NCBI GenBank assembly: GCA_021776735.1 | Contig: JAJFFH010000011.1 | Span: forward strand, 1 to 64,000 | DNA from: Planctomycetota bacterium | Lineage (GTDB): Bacteria; Planctomycetota; PLA2 | Length of the DNA stretch: 64,000 nucleotides | Direction of reading: 5' to 3' | Shown here: one piece after another, positions 24,119 through 31,834 of the stretch | Layout of the letters: each line of letters begins with the position of its first letter | Position numbering within the stretch: the stretch's first letter is position 1 | Notes under the pieces: model-generated | Databases searched by the model: none | Told to the model about the DNA's origin: nothing | Seen by the model: the letters and a program-made list of their open reading frames with translations, nothing else | Program-made: the position numbers and the translations under genes

Positions 24119-25690
24119 CTACCTGGCGGATGAGCCCGGCGATGGATCCGATGGGTTTTCAGGCGTGTTCGGCGACGACCCGGTCGATATCGCGGCGGTA
24201 CTGCGACGCCGGGCCTGGCGCCGAAAACTCTGCTTCGTCCGGTCCTCGCGCAAGACCAGAAACGCCAGCGCGCCCAGCCCCAAAACGAACAGTCCGGCGA
24301 TGACGAGCGGCATCGTCTTGTCGGGTGGCACGGGCGTCACGATCTCAAGCCGCGTCAGCACGATCATGGGCACGATCTTGTCCTTGTTCGCGATCGTCTT
24401 GTAGTGGCGGGTCTTGTAGAAAAATCCCTCCCAGCGGATCCGGTCGCGCCGCTTCCATTCTGCACCGAGAGCCACCGGCGCGACGAACTGGATCAGCTTC
24501 TGACTGTCCGTCACGAGATAACCGGTCACGTACTCCTCGACTGCAGCATCGTTGGGATCCGCCGTGAACAGGTTCGGCGGCCAACCGATGGCACCCAATC
24601 CGCCGAAGTAGTCGGCGCGGTGCCGTGCCGGCTGCGTGATGACCTTTTCGAACACCTTCGGATCGCGCAGCGACTTGGGCTTGAGCCCTTCCGCCTCGCG
24701 CCGTGCCCGTCCGGCCTCGCCCGCTCGCTTTGACGCGTACTGGACCAGGCGAAAGAGCGGCCGGGGGAATTCACGGCCAAGCTGGGCGAGCCCCTTCCGG
24801 GTCTCCTTCAGGCTCCAATCATCCTGGATCAGGCCAAACGGAATGTCCGCGAGCGTCTTGACGTCGACGTGCTCGTAGTCGCGCTCGATGTGGGTCGCCA
24901 CGACGAGCAGGCACGGCGCGTCCTGCCCGCCGCGGGTATCCACAAAACGCTTGACGAAGATGCCGCGGCCACGGATCCACCCCTTCTTGATCATCATGTT
25001 CGGCGCGAACGGCTCCGGCGTATTCGGGTCCGCCCAGTACGGCGGCATCGGGGTGTAGAAGAGCACGCTCGCCGCGGGCCCCTCGCCGTCAAGCACGACG
25101 CGGGCGCGATGCACCTGGCCGACGGGCAGCTCCGCCTTGCCGAAGACCGACTCGTAGTTGATCTCCTCGATCCCGGTCTCGAGGACCCCCCGGAACCAGA
25201 CGTACTGGTAGCGCCAGCTTGCGCTGCCCCCGGACCCCTTGCCTGCCGGTTCGTTGGGCTTTGCAGAGCCCTGCGCGATGCCCTGGGCGGTCTCGCGCGT
25301 GAGCGGGAAGAGGTTTTTCTTGTAGGCGAGAACCGCCGGCGTGTTGCCCGCCTCGTACAGGAGGTACGACATGACGTCGTTTTGCCATCGGCGGCGCGCC
25401 TTCGGGGTGTCGTCCTCGATCTTTTGCCGAAACTTCGGGTCGAGTGGCGGAACGCCCGAGAACCGCTCGTCGATCGGCAGCCCCGGATCGACCGCAGGCT
25501 CCCCCGGATCGATTTTCTTGTTCTCGGGGTCGCCCGCGTACTGGTGGAGACCCAAGGCGATGGCGCCCAGCACGACCGCGGCACCAATCATGAGGTACAG
25601 GCGCATCCTAGGGTCGGAGACGCCCAAGAGGCTCTTGCGGGTTCCGGGCGCGGCGCCTCCCCGCGTCGATTTCTTCAGATCCTCGAACAT
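24119..25690 (-). CDS. two-pass membrane protein with large extracytoplasmic domain
   Basis: The 523-residue protein has an N-terminal transmembrane helix (about 31-48, YLMIGAAVVLGAIALGLHQY), a soluble region of about 420 residues, and a C-terminal helix (about 467-487, LVIAGLFVLGLGALAFLVLR) followed by a basic Ser/Pro-rich tail. This topology puts the bulk of the protein outside the cytoplasm. Aromatic, charged motifs such as FYKTRHYKTIANKDKIVP are seen, but no family is recognised. The ATG at 25690 is preferred because upstream residues look non-coding. A TATACT hexamer lies about 40 bases upstream. aroB follows directly. Confidence 0.75.
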   Translation of the reverse strand: MFEDLKKSTRGGAAPGTRKSLLGVSDPRMRLYLMIGAAVVLGAIALGLHQYAGDPENKKIDPGEPAVDPGLPIDERFSGVPPLDPKFRQKIEDDTPKARRRWQNDVMSYLLYEAGNTPAVLAYKKNLFPLTRETAQGIAQGSAKPNEPAGKGSGGSASWRYQYVWFRGVLETGIEEINYESVFGKAELPVGQVHRARVVLDGEGPAASVLFYTPMPPYWADPNTPEPFAPNMMIKKGWIRGRGIFVKRFVDTRGGQDAPCLLVVATHIERDYEHVDVKTLADIPFGLIQDDWSLKETRKGLAQLGREFPRPLFRLVQYASKRAGEAGRARREAEGLKPKSLRDPKVFEKVITQPARHRADYFGGLGAIGWPPNLFTADPNDAAVEEYVTGYLVTDSQKLIQFVAPVALGAEWKRRDRIRWEGFFYKTRHYKTIANKDKIVPMIVLTRLEIVTPVPPDKTMPLVIAGLFVLGLGALAFLVLREDRTKQSFRRQARRRSTAAISTGSSPNTPENPSDPSPGSSAR

Positions 25691-25708
25691 GATATCCCGG
25701 TCGACGGG

Positions 25709-25736
25709 TTGGAACGCCAGGCTCCCGCAGTATAAC
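25709..25736 (+). promoter_or_regulatory. candidate promoter of folC (TTGGAA-16-TATAAC)
   Basis: A -35-like TTGGAA at 25709 and a -10 TATAAC at 25731 are separated by 16 bases, about 40 bases upstream of the folC ATG. The overlapping minus strand carries TATACT for the divergent gene. Confidence 0.45.
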
Positions 25737-25779
25737 GGCGATGGTCGCGAACGCCCCCGCAAGCTGATTTTCGCTCGCC

Positions 25780-27123
25780 ATGCGTACCCTCCCCGACGCG
25801 CTGGCCGCCCTGTCGCGGCTCACAAACTACGAGCGCACGCGTGCAGCGGGACCCCGCGACTTCGATTTGTCCCGGCCGCGTGCGCTGCTCGACGCCCTGA
25901 GCAAGCCCGACCAGCGCATGGGCGACCGCGTGGTGCAGATCGCGGGCACCAAGGGGAAGGGCTCGACCGCCCGCTTCGTCGAGGGCATCCTGCGTGCCGC
26001 GGGCCTCAAGACCGGGCTCTACACGTCGCCCCATCTGGAGTCTCCGCTCGAACGCATCGCCGTCCGTGGGCTACCGATCGGGGAAGCTCCCTTCGCCCGC
26101 GCCGTGGAAGCCGCGCTGGCCGGCGTCACAGGCAAGACGACGTTTTTCGAGGCGCTTCTCGCGGCCGCCTGCCTCCACTTCGCCTGGGAGGCAACAGACG
26201 CCGTGATCCTTGAGGTCGGGCTGGGCGGCCGGCTGGACGCGACCACCGCGGTCCCCGCCACGCACACGATCATCACCAACATCGGCCTCGATCACACCGA
26301 GATTCTGGGCGATACGCTCGCCGCCGTGGCCGCCGAGAAAGCTGCCATCATTCGGCCCGGCGTGCCTGTCTGGTCCGGCGTTGAGCCAAGTACCGAGGCC
26401 GGGGCCGTCATCCAGGCAGTCGCGGCCGAGCGACGCGCCCCGCTCTTTTGTGTGCCTCCCCCGTGTGTGCCTCTTCTGGGTGCACTTCCTCCGGGTGTAC
26501 CGCTTTCGGGGAAGCAGACGGACGGCGATGTTTCCGGGGCCGTGTTTTCCGCGGACGGCTCGGCCGGCATGCGCGCGATCGGAGTGCATCAGGCGCACAA
26601 CGCCGCACTGGCCGCCGCCGCCTGCGCCGACGTGCCCGCGGCCGCGATTCGGGACGGGATCGCCACAACGGAGCAGCCCGGCTGCTGCGAACCGCGAGAC
26701 GGCGCCCCGCTCGTGGTACTGGACGGCGCGCACACCGTCGATAGCGTCGCCGCCACCGTCGCCGCAGTTCGCCGCCATTGGCCGAGCCGCCGGCCGCGCG
26801 TCGTGGTGCTGGCCCTCGCGCGCGACAAGGACCTGGACGGGATCGCCGCCGTGCTGGCCGACGAAGTCGCGAGGGTCTTTTGCACGCGCGCGGACGACCG
26901 GCGCGGGCGCGATCCCGCAGAGATCGCAGCGAACCCGGTTTGGCGCGACCGCGCCTCGGCCGTTGAAAAACCTGCCGACGCGCTCGACACGGCCCGGGCG
27001 CACGCGGGCGCCGACGGCCTCGTGCTCGTGACGGGGTCGCTCTACCTTGCCGGCGCGCTTCGCGCCAAAACCGCGCCAGGGCCTTGGCGCGAAACTCCCG
27101 GCGACGACATCTCGGAAAAATAG
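25780..27123 (+). CDS. folC: bifunctional folylpolyglutamate synthase / dihydrofolate synthase
   Basis: A Mur-ligase-fold enzyme that adds glutamate to (dihydro)folate. Key motifs are the P-loop AGTKGKGSTARF (about 55), YTSPHLESPLERI, EVGLGGRLDATTAV, the hinge ITNIGLDHTEILGDT with its catalytic Asp/His, and the C-domain LDGAHTVDSVAA. The 447 residues include an unusual low-complexity insert at about 227-262 (CVPPPCVPLL... up to SGKQTDGDVSG), sitting just before the conserved HQAHNAALA helix. It is absent from typical family members and contains a sense-strand dispersed motif. Confidence 0.92.
   Translation: MRTLPDALAALSRLTNYERTRAAGPRDFDLSRPRALLDALSKPDQRMGDRVVQIAGTKGKGSTARFVEGILRAAGLKTGLYTSPHLESPLERIAVRGLPIGEAPFARAVEAALAGVTGKTTFFEALLAAACLHFAWEATDAVILEVGLGGRLDATTAVPATHTIITNIGLDHTEILGDTLAAVAAEKAAIIRPGVPVWSGVEPSTEAGAVIQAVAAERRAPLFCVPPPCVPLLGALPPGVPLSGKQTDGDVSGAVFSADGSAGMRAIGVHQAHNAALAAAACADVPAAAIRDGIATTEQPGCCEPRDGAPLVVLDGAHTVDSVAATVAAVRRHWPSRRPRVVVLALARDKDLDGIAAVLADEVARVFCTRADDRRGRDPAEIAANPVWRDRASAVEKPADALDTARAHAGADGLVLVTGSLYLAGALRAKTAPGPWRETPGDDISEK
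26056..26067 (-). repeat. dispersed 12-mer, copy 13
   Basis: Antisense to folC; the coding strand reads Ile-Ala-Val-Arg within the conserved ERI... strand. No flank class match. Confidence 0.75.
26518..26529 (+). repeat. dispersed 12-mer, copy 14 (folC insert)
   Basis: Sense strand, read GKQ-TDGD-VSG; AAGCAG flank class. It sits at the end of the folC low-complexity insert made of imperfect TGTGTGCCT/GGGTGTACC units. Confidence 0.85.
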
Positions 27124-27203
27124 CGCGCGCAACTCGCGCTGTCGCTGCCACTTACGGCGATGCTGCCGGATTTCCGTGCCACGATCGCCGCGACTTTGCG
27201 ACT

Positions 27204-27270
27204 AGGAGCTGTGAAGAAATCCCCTCTGGCTTCGGCCTGCTGCGGCTGCGCCATCTCGCGCGCCTCTGGC
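27204..27270 (+). repeat. 67-bp repeat upstream of radA
   Basis: Shares about 75% identity with 28698-28764 in direct orientation. The most conserved part is GTGA(A/G)GAAATCCCCTC followed by a GC-rich half that can fold on itself. The pair brackets radA. Confidence 0.65.
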
Positions 27271-27312
27271 GGGCGCCCCAAGCTCGGAGTCTGCCGATGA
27301 ATCCGGAATGCC

Positions 27313-28662
27313 ATGTACCAGTGTCGTGAGTGCGGTGCGCAGTCGCCGCGTTGGCAGGGTCGCTGCCCGAAATGCGGAGCGTGGGGCGCGTTGGTCGCCG
27401 CCAACGAGTCCCATGCGCGTCCGCCGCCGCCGCAGGCCCGCCCCCTCCGTGAATTCGAGGGCCAAACGATCGAGCGGCGACCGTCGGGCGTGGCCGAGTT
27501 CGACCGGGTCCTGGGCGGCGGCCTCGTGCCCGGCAGCGTCGTACTGGTCGGCGGCGAACCGGGCATCGGCAAGTCAACCCTGCTGCTCGGACTGTGCGGC
27601 CGCATCGGCACGAGCACGGTGTTTGTCGCGGGCGAGGAGTCCCCCGCGCAGGTTGCGCATCGTGCGAGGCGTCTCGGATTGTCCGGCGACAACCCGCGCC
27701 TGCTGGACAGCACCGACACGGACGAGATCGCCGATGCGCTGCGCGCGGACCCGCCGGATGTCTGCGTCATCGACAGCGTCCAGACACTGCGCACGCGCGA
27801 CGTGGACGGTGCCCCCGGTGGACCCGCGCAGGTGCGAGCCGCCGCAGAAAAACTCATCCCGGTTGCGCGCGCCACGCGAGCCGTATTGATTCTGGTCGGC
27901 CAGGTCACCAAGGTCGGCGGACTCGCCGGGCCGCGCACGCTGGAACACGCCGTCGATGCGGTCGTCTTGTTCGAAGGCGATCGGCACCTGACCATGCGGA
28001 CGCTGCGCACCGTCAAGAACCGGTTCGGACCAACCGATGAAATCGGCCTGCTCGAAATGCGCGAGGACGGACTGCACGAAGTCCGCAACCCCTCGGCGCT
28101 TTTCTTGTCAGGGATGGGCTCGCCCGGGCCCGGCGCCGCCATCGCCTGTGTCGTCGAGGGGCGGCGCGCCCTGTGTATCGAAGTCCAGGCACTCGTGGTC
28201 GGAGACGACCGCTCAGGCCCGCGCCGACGCGCCCAGGGCCTCGACCCACGTCGCTTCGAACTACTCGTCGGGGTCGTCGAGTCGCTGTACTGCGGGGTCC
28301 TGTCCAAGCGCGACGTCTACGCCAACGTCGTCGGTGGCCTGACGATCCAGGACACGGGCCTCGACCTCGCCCTCGCCACCGCGGTCATGAGCGCGCAGTT
28401 CGGAGTGCCGCTCGATGCCCGCACCGTCGTCATCGGCGAGGTCGGACTGCGCGGCGAAGTCCGCCCGGTTCCTCGGACGGAGCTACGCCTGAAAGAAGCG
28501 CGCGCGCTGGGCTTTGAAAAAGCCGTCGTGCCTCCGCGAACACCCGCACTGAAAGGACTACAGACCATCCCGGTCGATCGCGTGGACAAGGTGCTCGAAG
28601 TCGCGGGCATCGTCGATTCGAGTCCCCGCGAGCCTCCGCTGGAAGTGCTGAGCCCGACGTGA
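27313..28662 (+). CDS. radA: DNA repair protein RadA (Sms)
   Basis: RadA is a RecA-like, Lon-C-domain helicase that processes branched recombination intermediates and acts in natural transformation in several bacteria. The 449-residue product has the N-terminal zinc motif CRECG...CPKCGAWG (residues 4-24), Walker A GGEPGIGKSTLLL (about 78), Walker B-like DVCVIDSVQTL (about 153), the RadA-specific KNRFG (about 235) and a C-terminal Lon-protease-like domain (GGLTIQDTGLDLALATAVMSA). All elements are intact. It is bracketed by a pair of 67-bp repeats. Confidence 0.95.
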   Translation: MYQCRECGAQSPRWQGRCPKCGAWGALVAANESHARPPPPQARPLREFEGQTIERRPSGVAEFDRVLGGGLVPGSVVLVGGEPGIGKSTLLLGLCGRIGTSTVFVAGEESPAQVAHRARRLGLSGDNPRLLDSTDTDEIADALRADPPDVCVIDSVQTLRTRDVDGAPGGPAQVRAAAEKLIPVARATRAVLILVGQVTKVGGLAGPRTLEHAVDAVVLFEGDRHLTMRTLRTVKNRFGPTDEIGLLEMREDGLHEVRNPSALFLSGMGSPGPGAAIACVVEGRRALCIEVQALVVGDDRSGPRRRAQGLDPRRFELLVGVVESLYCGVLSKRDVYANVVGGLTIQDTGLDLALATAVMSAQFGVPLDARTVVIGEVGLRGEVRPVPRTELRLKEARALGFEKAVVPPRTPALKGLQTIPVDRVDKVLEVAGIVDSSPREPPLEVLSPT

Positions 28663-28697
28663 TCGCCCCCCGCGGTGCGCGAGGCCTGAGCTGAGCT

Positions 28698-28764
28698 GAG
28701 AGGTTGTGAGGAAATCCCCTCCGACTGCGGCCGGCTGTGGCTACGCCACATCACCCGCCTTTGG
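28698..28764 (+). repeat. 67-bp repeat downstream of radA
   Basis: Second member of the pair; see the copy upstream of radA. Followed immediately by a perfect 10-bp hairpin. Confidence 0.65.
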
Positions 28765-28770
28765 CTCACG

Positions 28771-28793
28771 ACCCGGTTTCGTGCCGAAACCGG
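28771..28793 (+). terminator. perfect hairpin after radA
   Basis: CCCGGTTTCG-TGC-CGAAACCGGG, a 10-bp stem with a three-base loop. It lacks a T-run, so it may end transcription Rho-independently only weakly, or serve as a structure at the cassette-array edge. Confidence 0.45.
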
Positions 28794-28807
28794 GCTTCGT
28801 GGCGTCT

Positions 28808-28921
28808 CCTCAACCGACTGGGCGCTCAGCTGCGCGGCATAGGCCGCCGCCGATCACCGAGGCACCCGAGGTTGATGCCAGAAGGCTAGCAGACCTTGAC
28901 TCTGCATCGCCTGGTTAGGCA
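28808..28921 (-). other. attC site 5 (terminal, degenerate)
   Basis: The 5' box GCCTAAC begins 7 bases after the gene stop. The distal box is GTTGAGG, one base off consensus, about 114 bases away. Internal complementarity is weaker than in the others. Confidence 0.5.
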
Positions 28922-28927
28922 GCGCGC

Positions 28928-29503
28928 TCATACGGCTTCAAAGTGATGCAGGAGGAACGCGGCGTCTGGCTCGGGCTTCCACTCTGCAACGCCGATGCGA
29001 TACCGCCCGGGAGGCAACTGGAGCCACGCGCCGGCACCTTGAGATAGAAAGTCCGCGCCCGAGACCGCAGAGTCGAAGAGCGCAACGCGTCCACTCTGGG
29101 TTTCTAGTTGGCACGAGGACAGCTCGAATTCGAGCGCAGGAACGCGGTCGAGGAGTCGCTTCCCGTCCTCGTCGGATTCGACGTAGCGACAGCGAGCAAG
29201 CACGCCCCCCCCTGCGTTCGGGCAGGGCCGCCAGACGGTTGGTAGCGGCTCGTCACCCAGGACCACCGCGGAGCCTTTGCCAACCGGGAGCTCTCCGAGG
29301 AAGTCGTTGATGTCGCACGCCCGATCGTAGTCACAAGGAGGTGATGATTCGCTCCACCGAAACCGCGTACGGATCACGCGGCCGTCACGAGGCGGGTCAA
29401 TACCGAGCCATGCATGGACGAACTCCTCCGCGACGAGCAGGAGCGGACCACCGTTGCTGATAACCCAGATCCAGTCCTCGGCCTCGTGTGCCTCGGCGTT
29501 CAC
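28928..29503 (-). CDS. cassette-encoded protein of unknown function (191 aa)
   Basis: The gene starts with GTG 8 bases after the attC GTTAGGC box and ends just before the next attC. The soluble product has a WIWVISNGGPLLLVAEEF opening, an acidic middle, and a C-terminal beta-rich stretch ending in YRIGVAEWKPEPDAAFLLHH. There is no signal peptide, membrane helix or catalytic motif that I recognise. It resembles immunity- or SMI1/Imm-like small domains in composition (WV.S.GGP, many acidic and aromatic residues), but this is only an impression. Confidence 0.7.
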   Translation of the reverse strand: MNAEAHEAEDWIWVISNGGPLLLVAEEFVHAWLGIDPPRDGRVIRTRFRWSESSPPCDYDRACDINDFLGELPVGKGSAVVLGDEPLPTVWRPCPNAGGGVLARCRYVESDEDGKRLLDRVPALEFELSSCQLETQSGRVALFDSAVSGADFLSQGAGAWLQLPPGRYRIGVAEWKPEPDAAFLLHHFEAV

Positions 29504-29510
29504 TTGTGCC

Positions 29511-29573
29511 GCCTAACGCCTTGCCGATCAGCGGCGGCCGAAGCGGCCAACCGGCTGCATCACCTTGTTGAAC
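29511..29573 (-). other. attC site 4
   Basis: Boxes GTTCAAC and GTTAGGC 63 bases apart on the minus strand, with the stem GGCCGCTTCGGCC at the tip and CAAGG...CAAGGC imperfect L boxes. It lies inside the 3' end of the 54-aa gene. Confidence 0.75.
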
Positions 29574-29692
29574 AGGTGCTCACATTCCCCGCACTTCTTG
29601 GGGATGGCGCCCGTACTCATCATGTTGCCAAACAGCACGGGTGGCTCGATGGGCCCATGAACTCGACAGCTTGGGAAGTACCTGTAATGCAT
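29528..29692 (-). CDS. 54-residue cassette protein with CxxH...CxxC zinc-ribbon motif
   Basis: A small open frame fills the space between attC sites 3 and 4: MHYRYFPSCRVHGPIEPP at the N-terminus and KKCGECEHLFNKVMQ toward the end. The C9-x2-H12 and C35-x2-C38 spacing suggests a single zinc knuckle or ribbon. The last 16 residues, from about LFNKVMQPVGRFGRR, are encoded by the attC recombination site itself, whose inner stem codes for the GRFGRR end. Position, start codon after the upstream attC box, and the metal-ligand pattern support a real gene; the function is unknown. Confidence 0.6.
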   Translation of the reverse strand: MHYRYFPSCRVHGPIEPPVLFGNMMSTGAIPKKCGECEHLFNKVMQPVGRFGRR

Positions 29693-29704
29693 CTCTGCCT
29701 GCTT

Positions 29705-29795
29705 GGCTAGTGCCTTGTCGCTCCGCCGCGAGCGGCAATCCCTATACTACCTCACTCGCCGCTCGCGCGCCCGCGCTGCAGCGGCTTGTTAGGCG
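29705..29795 (-). other. attC site 3
   Basis: Starts with GCCTAAC, whose TAA is the stop codon of the upstream cassette gene. Inner arms GAGCGGC and GCCGCTC pair. The distal box is ACTAGCC, a decayed GTTRRRY. Confidence 0.65.
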
Positions 29796-30235
29796 GGCAG
29801 GATCGGCGAATCAGATGCGGTCCAGGGTAGTTCACCATGGAGAAGCCGGATGAATGCCTCCGCTACGGAGGTGACCTCGTCCGTGGGCAGATCCACGGTG
29901 AAACGTGCACCCGGACCGCCGAGTCCCAACGAGTTGAGCCAGTCCTTCGGCAGCACGGGACCTCGCTGACGAAGCCCAGCTAGCACGCGTTGTGCGATGT
30001 CAACGATGACATCGACTCGCTCGGGCGTCGGGAGGCGCGCGTCGAGATTCGGCTCGACACATCCGATCAAGCCAGCCGCGGCCTGCTGCGACCACTCGGC
30101 GGCGGTCGCGCGCAACCACGCGGACGCATTCGCGACCTTGAGCGCTTCCGTCGCCAGAAGACTTAGCCAGAGTTCCAGAACGCCGTCTCGCGCCCAGAAG
30201 CCGTGACCGCGATACTCCATGAACGAAGAACCCAA
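29789..30235 (-). CDS. cassette-encoded protein of unknown function (148 aa)
   Basis: The gene begins 15 bases after the recombined GTTAGGC box and its stop codon is part of the next attC. The product has an aromatic start (MEYRGHGFWARDGVLELWLSLLA), helical alanine-rich middle and an acidic TDEVTSVAEAFIRLLHGELPW end. No signal peptide or known motif. The short opening and W/E-rich composition resemble small cassette-borne immunity or adaptor proteins. ATG 30220 is an alternative start. Confidence 0.7.
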   Translation of the reverse strand: MGSSFMEYRGHGFWARDGVLELWLSLLATEALKVANASAWLRATAAEWSQQAAAGLIGCVEPNLDARLPTPERVDVIVDIAQRVLAGLRQRGPVLPKDWLNSLGLGGPGARFTVDLPTDEVTSVAEAFIRLLHGELPWTASDSPILPA

Positions 30236-30249
30236 CGCGCCTCAGCTCC

Positions 30250-30348
30250 GCCTAACGTAGTGCCGCTCACCCGCGAGCGGCCTACCGCTGTGTAGCGCAT
30301 TCTCGGTCCGCGTGCAGGCCGCTCGTCGGGTGCGCAGGCTTGTTAGCC
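30250..30348 (-). other. attC site 2
   Basis: The clearest site: boxes GGCTAAC and GTTAGGC, L box AAGCC, and a long inner stem GAGCGGCCT pairing with AGGCCGCTC around a 35-base loop. Confidence 0.85.
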
Positions 30349-30375
30349 AGGAAGCAAGAGAGCCTGCAAGTCGCG

Positions 30376-30906
30376 TCACGCGCTCCCGCTCCCACCTTGC
30401 ATCCAGAAGCCGTCCATATACTCCGCGATGACGTTTCCGAACTGGAACTGGACGTTGTCCACCACTAGCTTGGTCGCATCCGTGATCACCACCGATTCGG
30501 TCCATGCGCTGAGAGCGGAGAACTCGTACCGCTTGGGAATCGGATGCACAAAGACCTGCTGGCCACCGTCATAGATGTTGTACTTGAGGCGGTGACGAGG
30601 AAAGCGATGGAGCAGAGCAGCCACAGGGAGCGAGAACGGCGGCCCCCGGAGGGAGATGCGGTTCAGGGGCGTAGTTGATTCGATGGCGGCGCGATAAACC
30701 CTGATGCCGGAAAATCTAGGGTCGGCCGGGTGGATGTTCTCATCGGAATGAGGCTTCTCTTCGGAGTGAGGTTTGGGTCGCCCGAGGACTTGGCACACGC
30801 TAGCGAACGTCGGGTGATGCTCGCGACTGAGTAGGTCGCAGAAAGCGTGGAACCACTCAACGTCGGACAGACGTGCAGCGGGCCGGGGGAGTGACTCGTC
30901 TGTCAT
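30376..30906 (-). CDS. cassette-encoded protein of unknown function (176 aa)
   Basis: A soluble protein without signal peptide. Residues about 15-35 form WFHAFCDLLSREHHPTFASV; a short repeat KPHSEEKPHSDEN follows near 50; the C-terminal half alternates strands with many basic and aromatic residues (HRLKYNIYDGGQQVFVHPIPKRYEF) and ends YMDGFWMQGGSGSA. No family recognised. The start codon is 32 bases past the recombined box of attC 1; the stop is 28 bases before attC 2. Confidence 0.7.
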   Translation of the reverse strand: MTDESLPRPAARLSDVEWFHAFCDLLSREHHPTFASVCQVLGRPKPHSEEKPHSDENIHPADPRFSGIRVYRAAIESTTPLNRISLRGPPFSLPVAALLHRFPRHRLKYNIYDGGQQVFVHPIPKRYEFSALSAWTESVVITDATKLVVDNVQFQFGNVIAEYMDGFWMQGGSGSA

Positions 30907-30937
30907 GCGGTGTCTCAGCCATGTTGACAGAGGGGCC

Positions 30938-30998
30938 GGCTAACGCCTCTGCACGCTCACCGGCGAGCCGGCCGGGCCACATTCTACGCTTGTTACGG
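30938..30998 (-). other. attC site 1
   Basis: Distal box GTTAGCC with L box GCAGAGGC. The proximal box is CCGTAAC followed by AAGCGTA, one base off consensus. GGCCGGC arms lie between. A longer alternative proximal box ATCCAAC is at 31034-31040, next to the gene stop. Confidence 0.65.
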
Positions 30999-31044
30999 AC
31001 GGCTGCCCAGGCCGTCGTCTGGTCCAGCCGCGTGTTGGATAACT

Positions 31045-31405
31045 TCAACGTCCCGCGTCGGATTCCAAGTAGCGATACTTCCAGCGAGGGCGCGTACAGT
31101 ATTCGCGCCACTTCCAAAAGCGCCACCACTTGGGCCGAAACGAACGGTACAGGATGAGGTCCGCCTGGCGCGTCCGCTCCTTGTAGTCAGCAGACGCCGC
31201 CTCGACGATGGCGAGGGTCCTGCCTTTCTCGGGAACCTCGACCTCGTCGAACTCGCCGTCGCCGCTGACGTACGTGTAGGAGTGGATGATTGGCTCTAAC
31301 CCGAGGAAAAACATAGGCCGTGCGGACAGACGGCAGGTTCGAGAGCAGGATGACCGCGATGACGCCTCCCAGAAGGAGAAGATACCGTTTCCGCCTCTTG
31401 CCCAT
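31045..31405 (-). pseudogene. cassette-encoded membrane-anchored protein, frameshifted
   Basis: From ATG 31405 (its upstream bases are the GTTAGAT box) one frame gives MGKRRKRYLLLLGGVIAVILL and continues to RTAYVF. The next frame then continues LGLEPIIHSYTYVSGDGEFD...EKGRTLAIVEAASADYKERTRQADLIL and ends RWKYRYLESDAGR. Removing one T from the five-T run at about 31309-31313 joins them into a single 119-residue protein with an N-terminal signal anchor and an extracytoplasmic domain. The shift could be a real mutation, a slippery site or a sequence error. Confidence 0.65.
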
Positions 31406-31410
31406 CTAAC
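31404..31410 (-). other. recombination box at the array's promoter-proximal end
   Basis: GTTAGAT directly fused to the start codon of the first cassette gene. No partner box or inner stem is visible upstream, so it may be a remnant attI or attC half. Confidence 0.45.
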
Positions 31411-31834
31411 GACTATTTATGCGATTCCACATAGGACATTCGCTTTACGGGTTCGTGCAGTCTATCTCGGATGGGCGCTGCCGGGGAAGGCTGCAAGAAC
31501 CGTGTGCGTTCCGGTCTTGAGCACACCCGGGGACGGGTACCTGTCGGGAAAGACGGCGAGACGGTCCTGCATAGGACAAACGCGCAGCCTGCCTCTCATC
31601 CGTGATCGCGCCCCCGTGCCCTTGGGTCATGAACCTGCTCCGGGGGTGGTCTGCCGGACTGCGGATGCCGCGCTGTCCGGGTGTTCGGTACAGGAACGGG
31701 CGGGCGCGGTCGGCGGCGGCAACGGCAATGCCCTTGAACTCTTCTTTCACAGGCTCAAGGCTACTACGATCCGAGTAGGGAGGCGGGGCGCGGATCGCGT
31801 CGGACTGCACGTGATGGCGGCCTGCGCTTGCGGG
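31411..31834. other. gap without supported gene
   Basis: 424 bases between the cassette array and rsgA. Open frames of about 100-200 codons exist on both strands but show no membrane, repeat or domain pattern. If an array promoter exists it should be here; no consensus was found. Confidence 0.5.

Larger units (their letters stand above)
28808..31410 (-). mobile_element. integron gene-cassette array lacking an integrase (CALIN-type)
   Basis: Five short genes of unknown function, all on the minus strand, are each followed by an attC-type site bounded by RYYYAAC and GTTRRRY with inner complementary stems. The start codons lie just after the recombined GTT. No tyrosine integrase is within the 420 bases beyond the promoter-proximal end or elsewhere in the window, so this is an array without its integrase or separated from it. 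Base composition is visibly less GC-rich than the flanking radA and rsgA genes. Confidence 0.8.

Noticed and set aside
31445..31810. 121-codon minus-strand frame next to the cassette array, considered as an integrase or transposase remnant
   Set aside because: No tyrosine-recombinase R..H..R..Y pattern or DDE motif; the composition is not protein-like.
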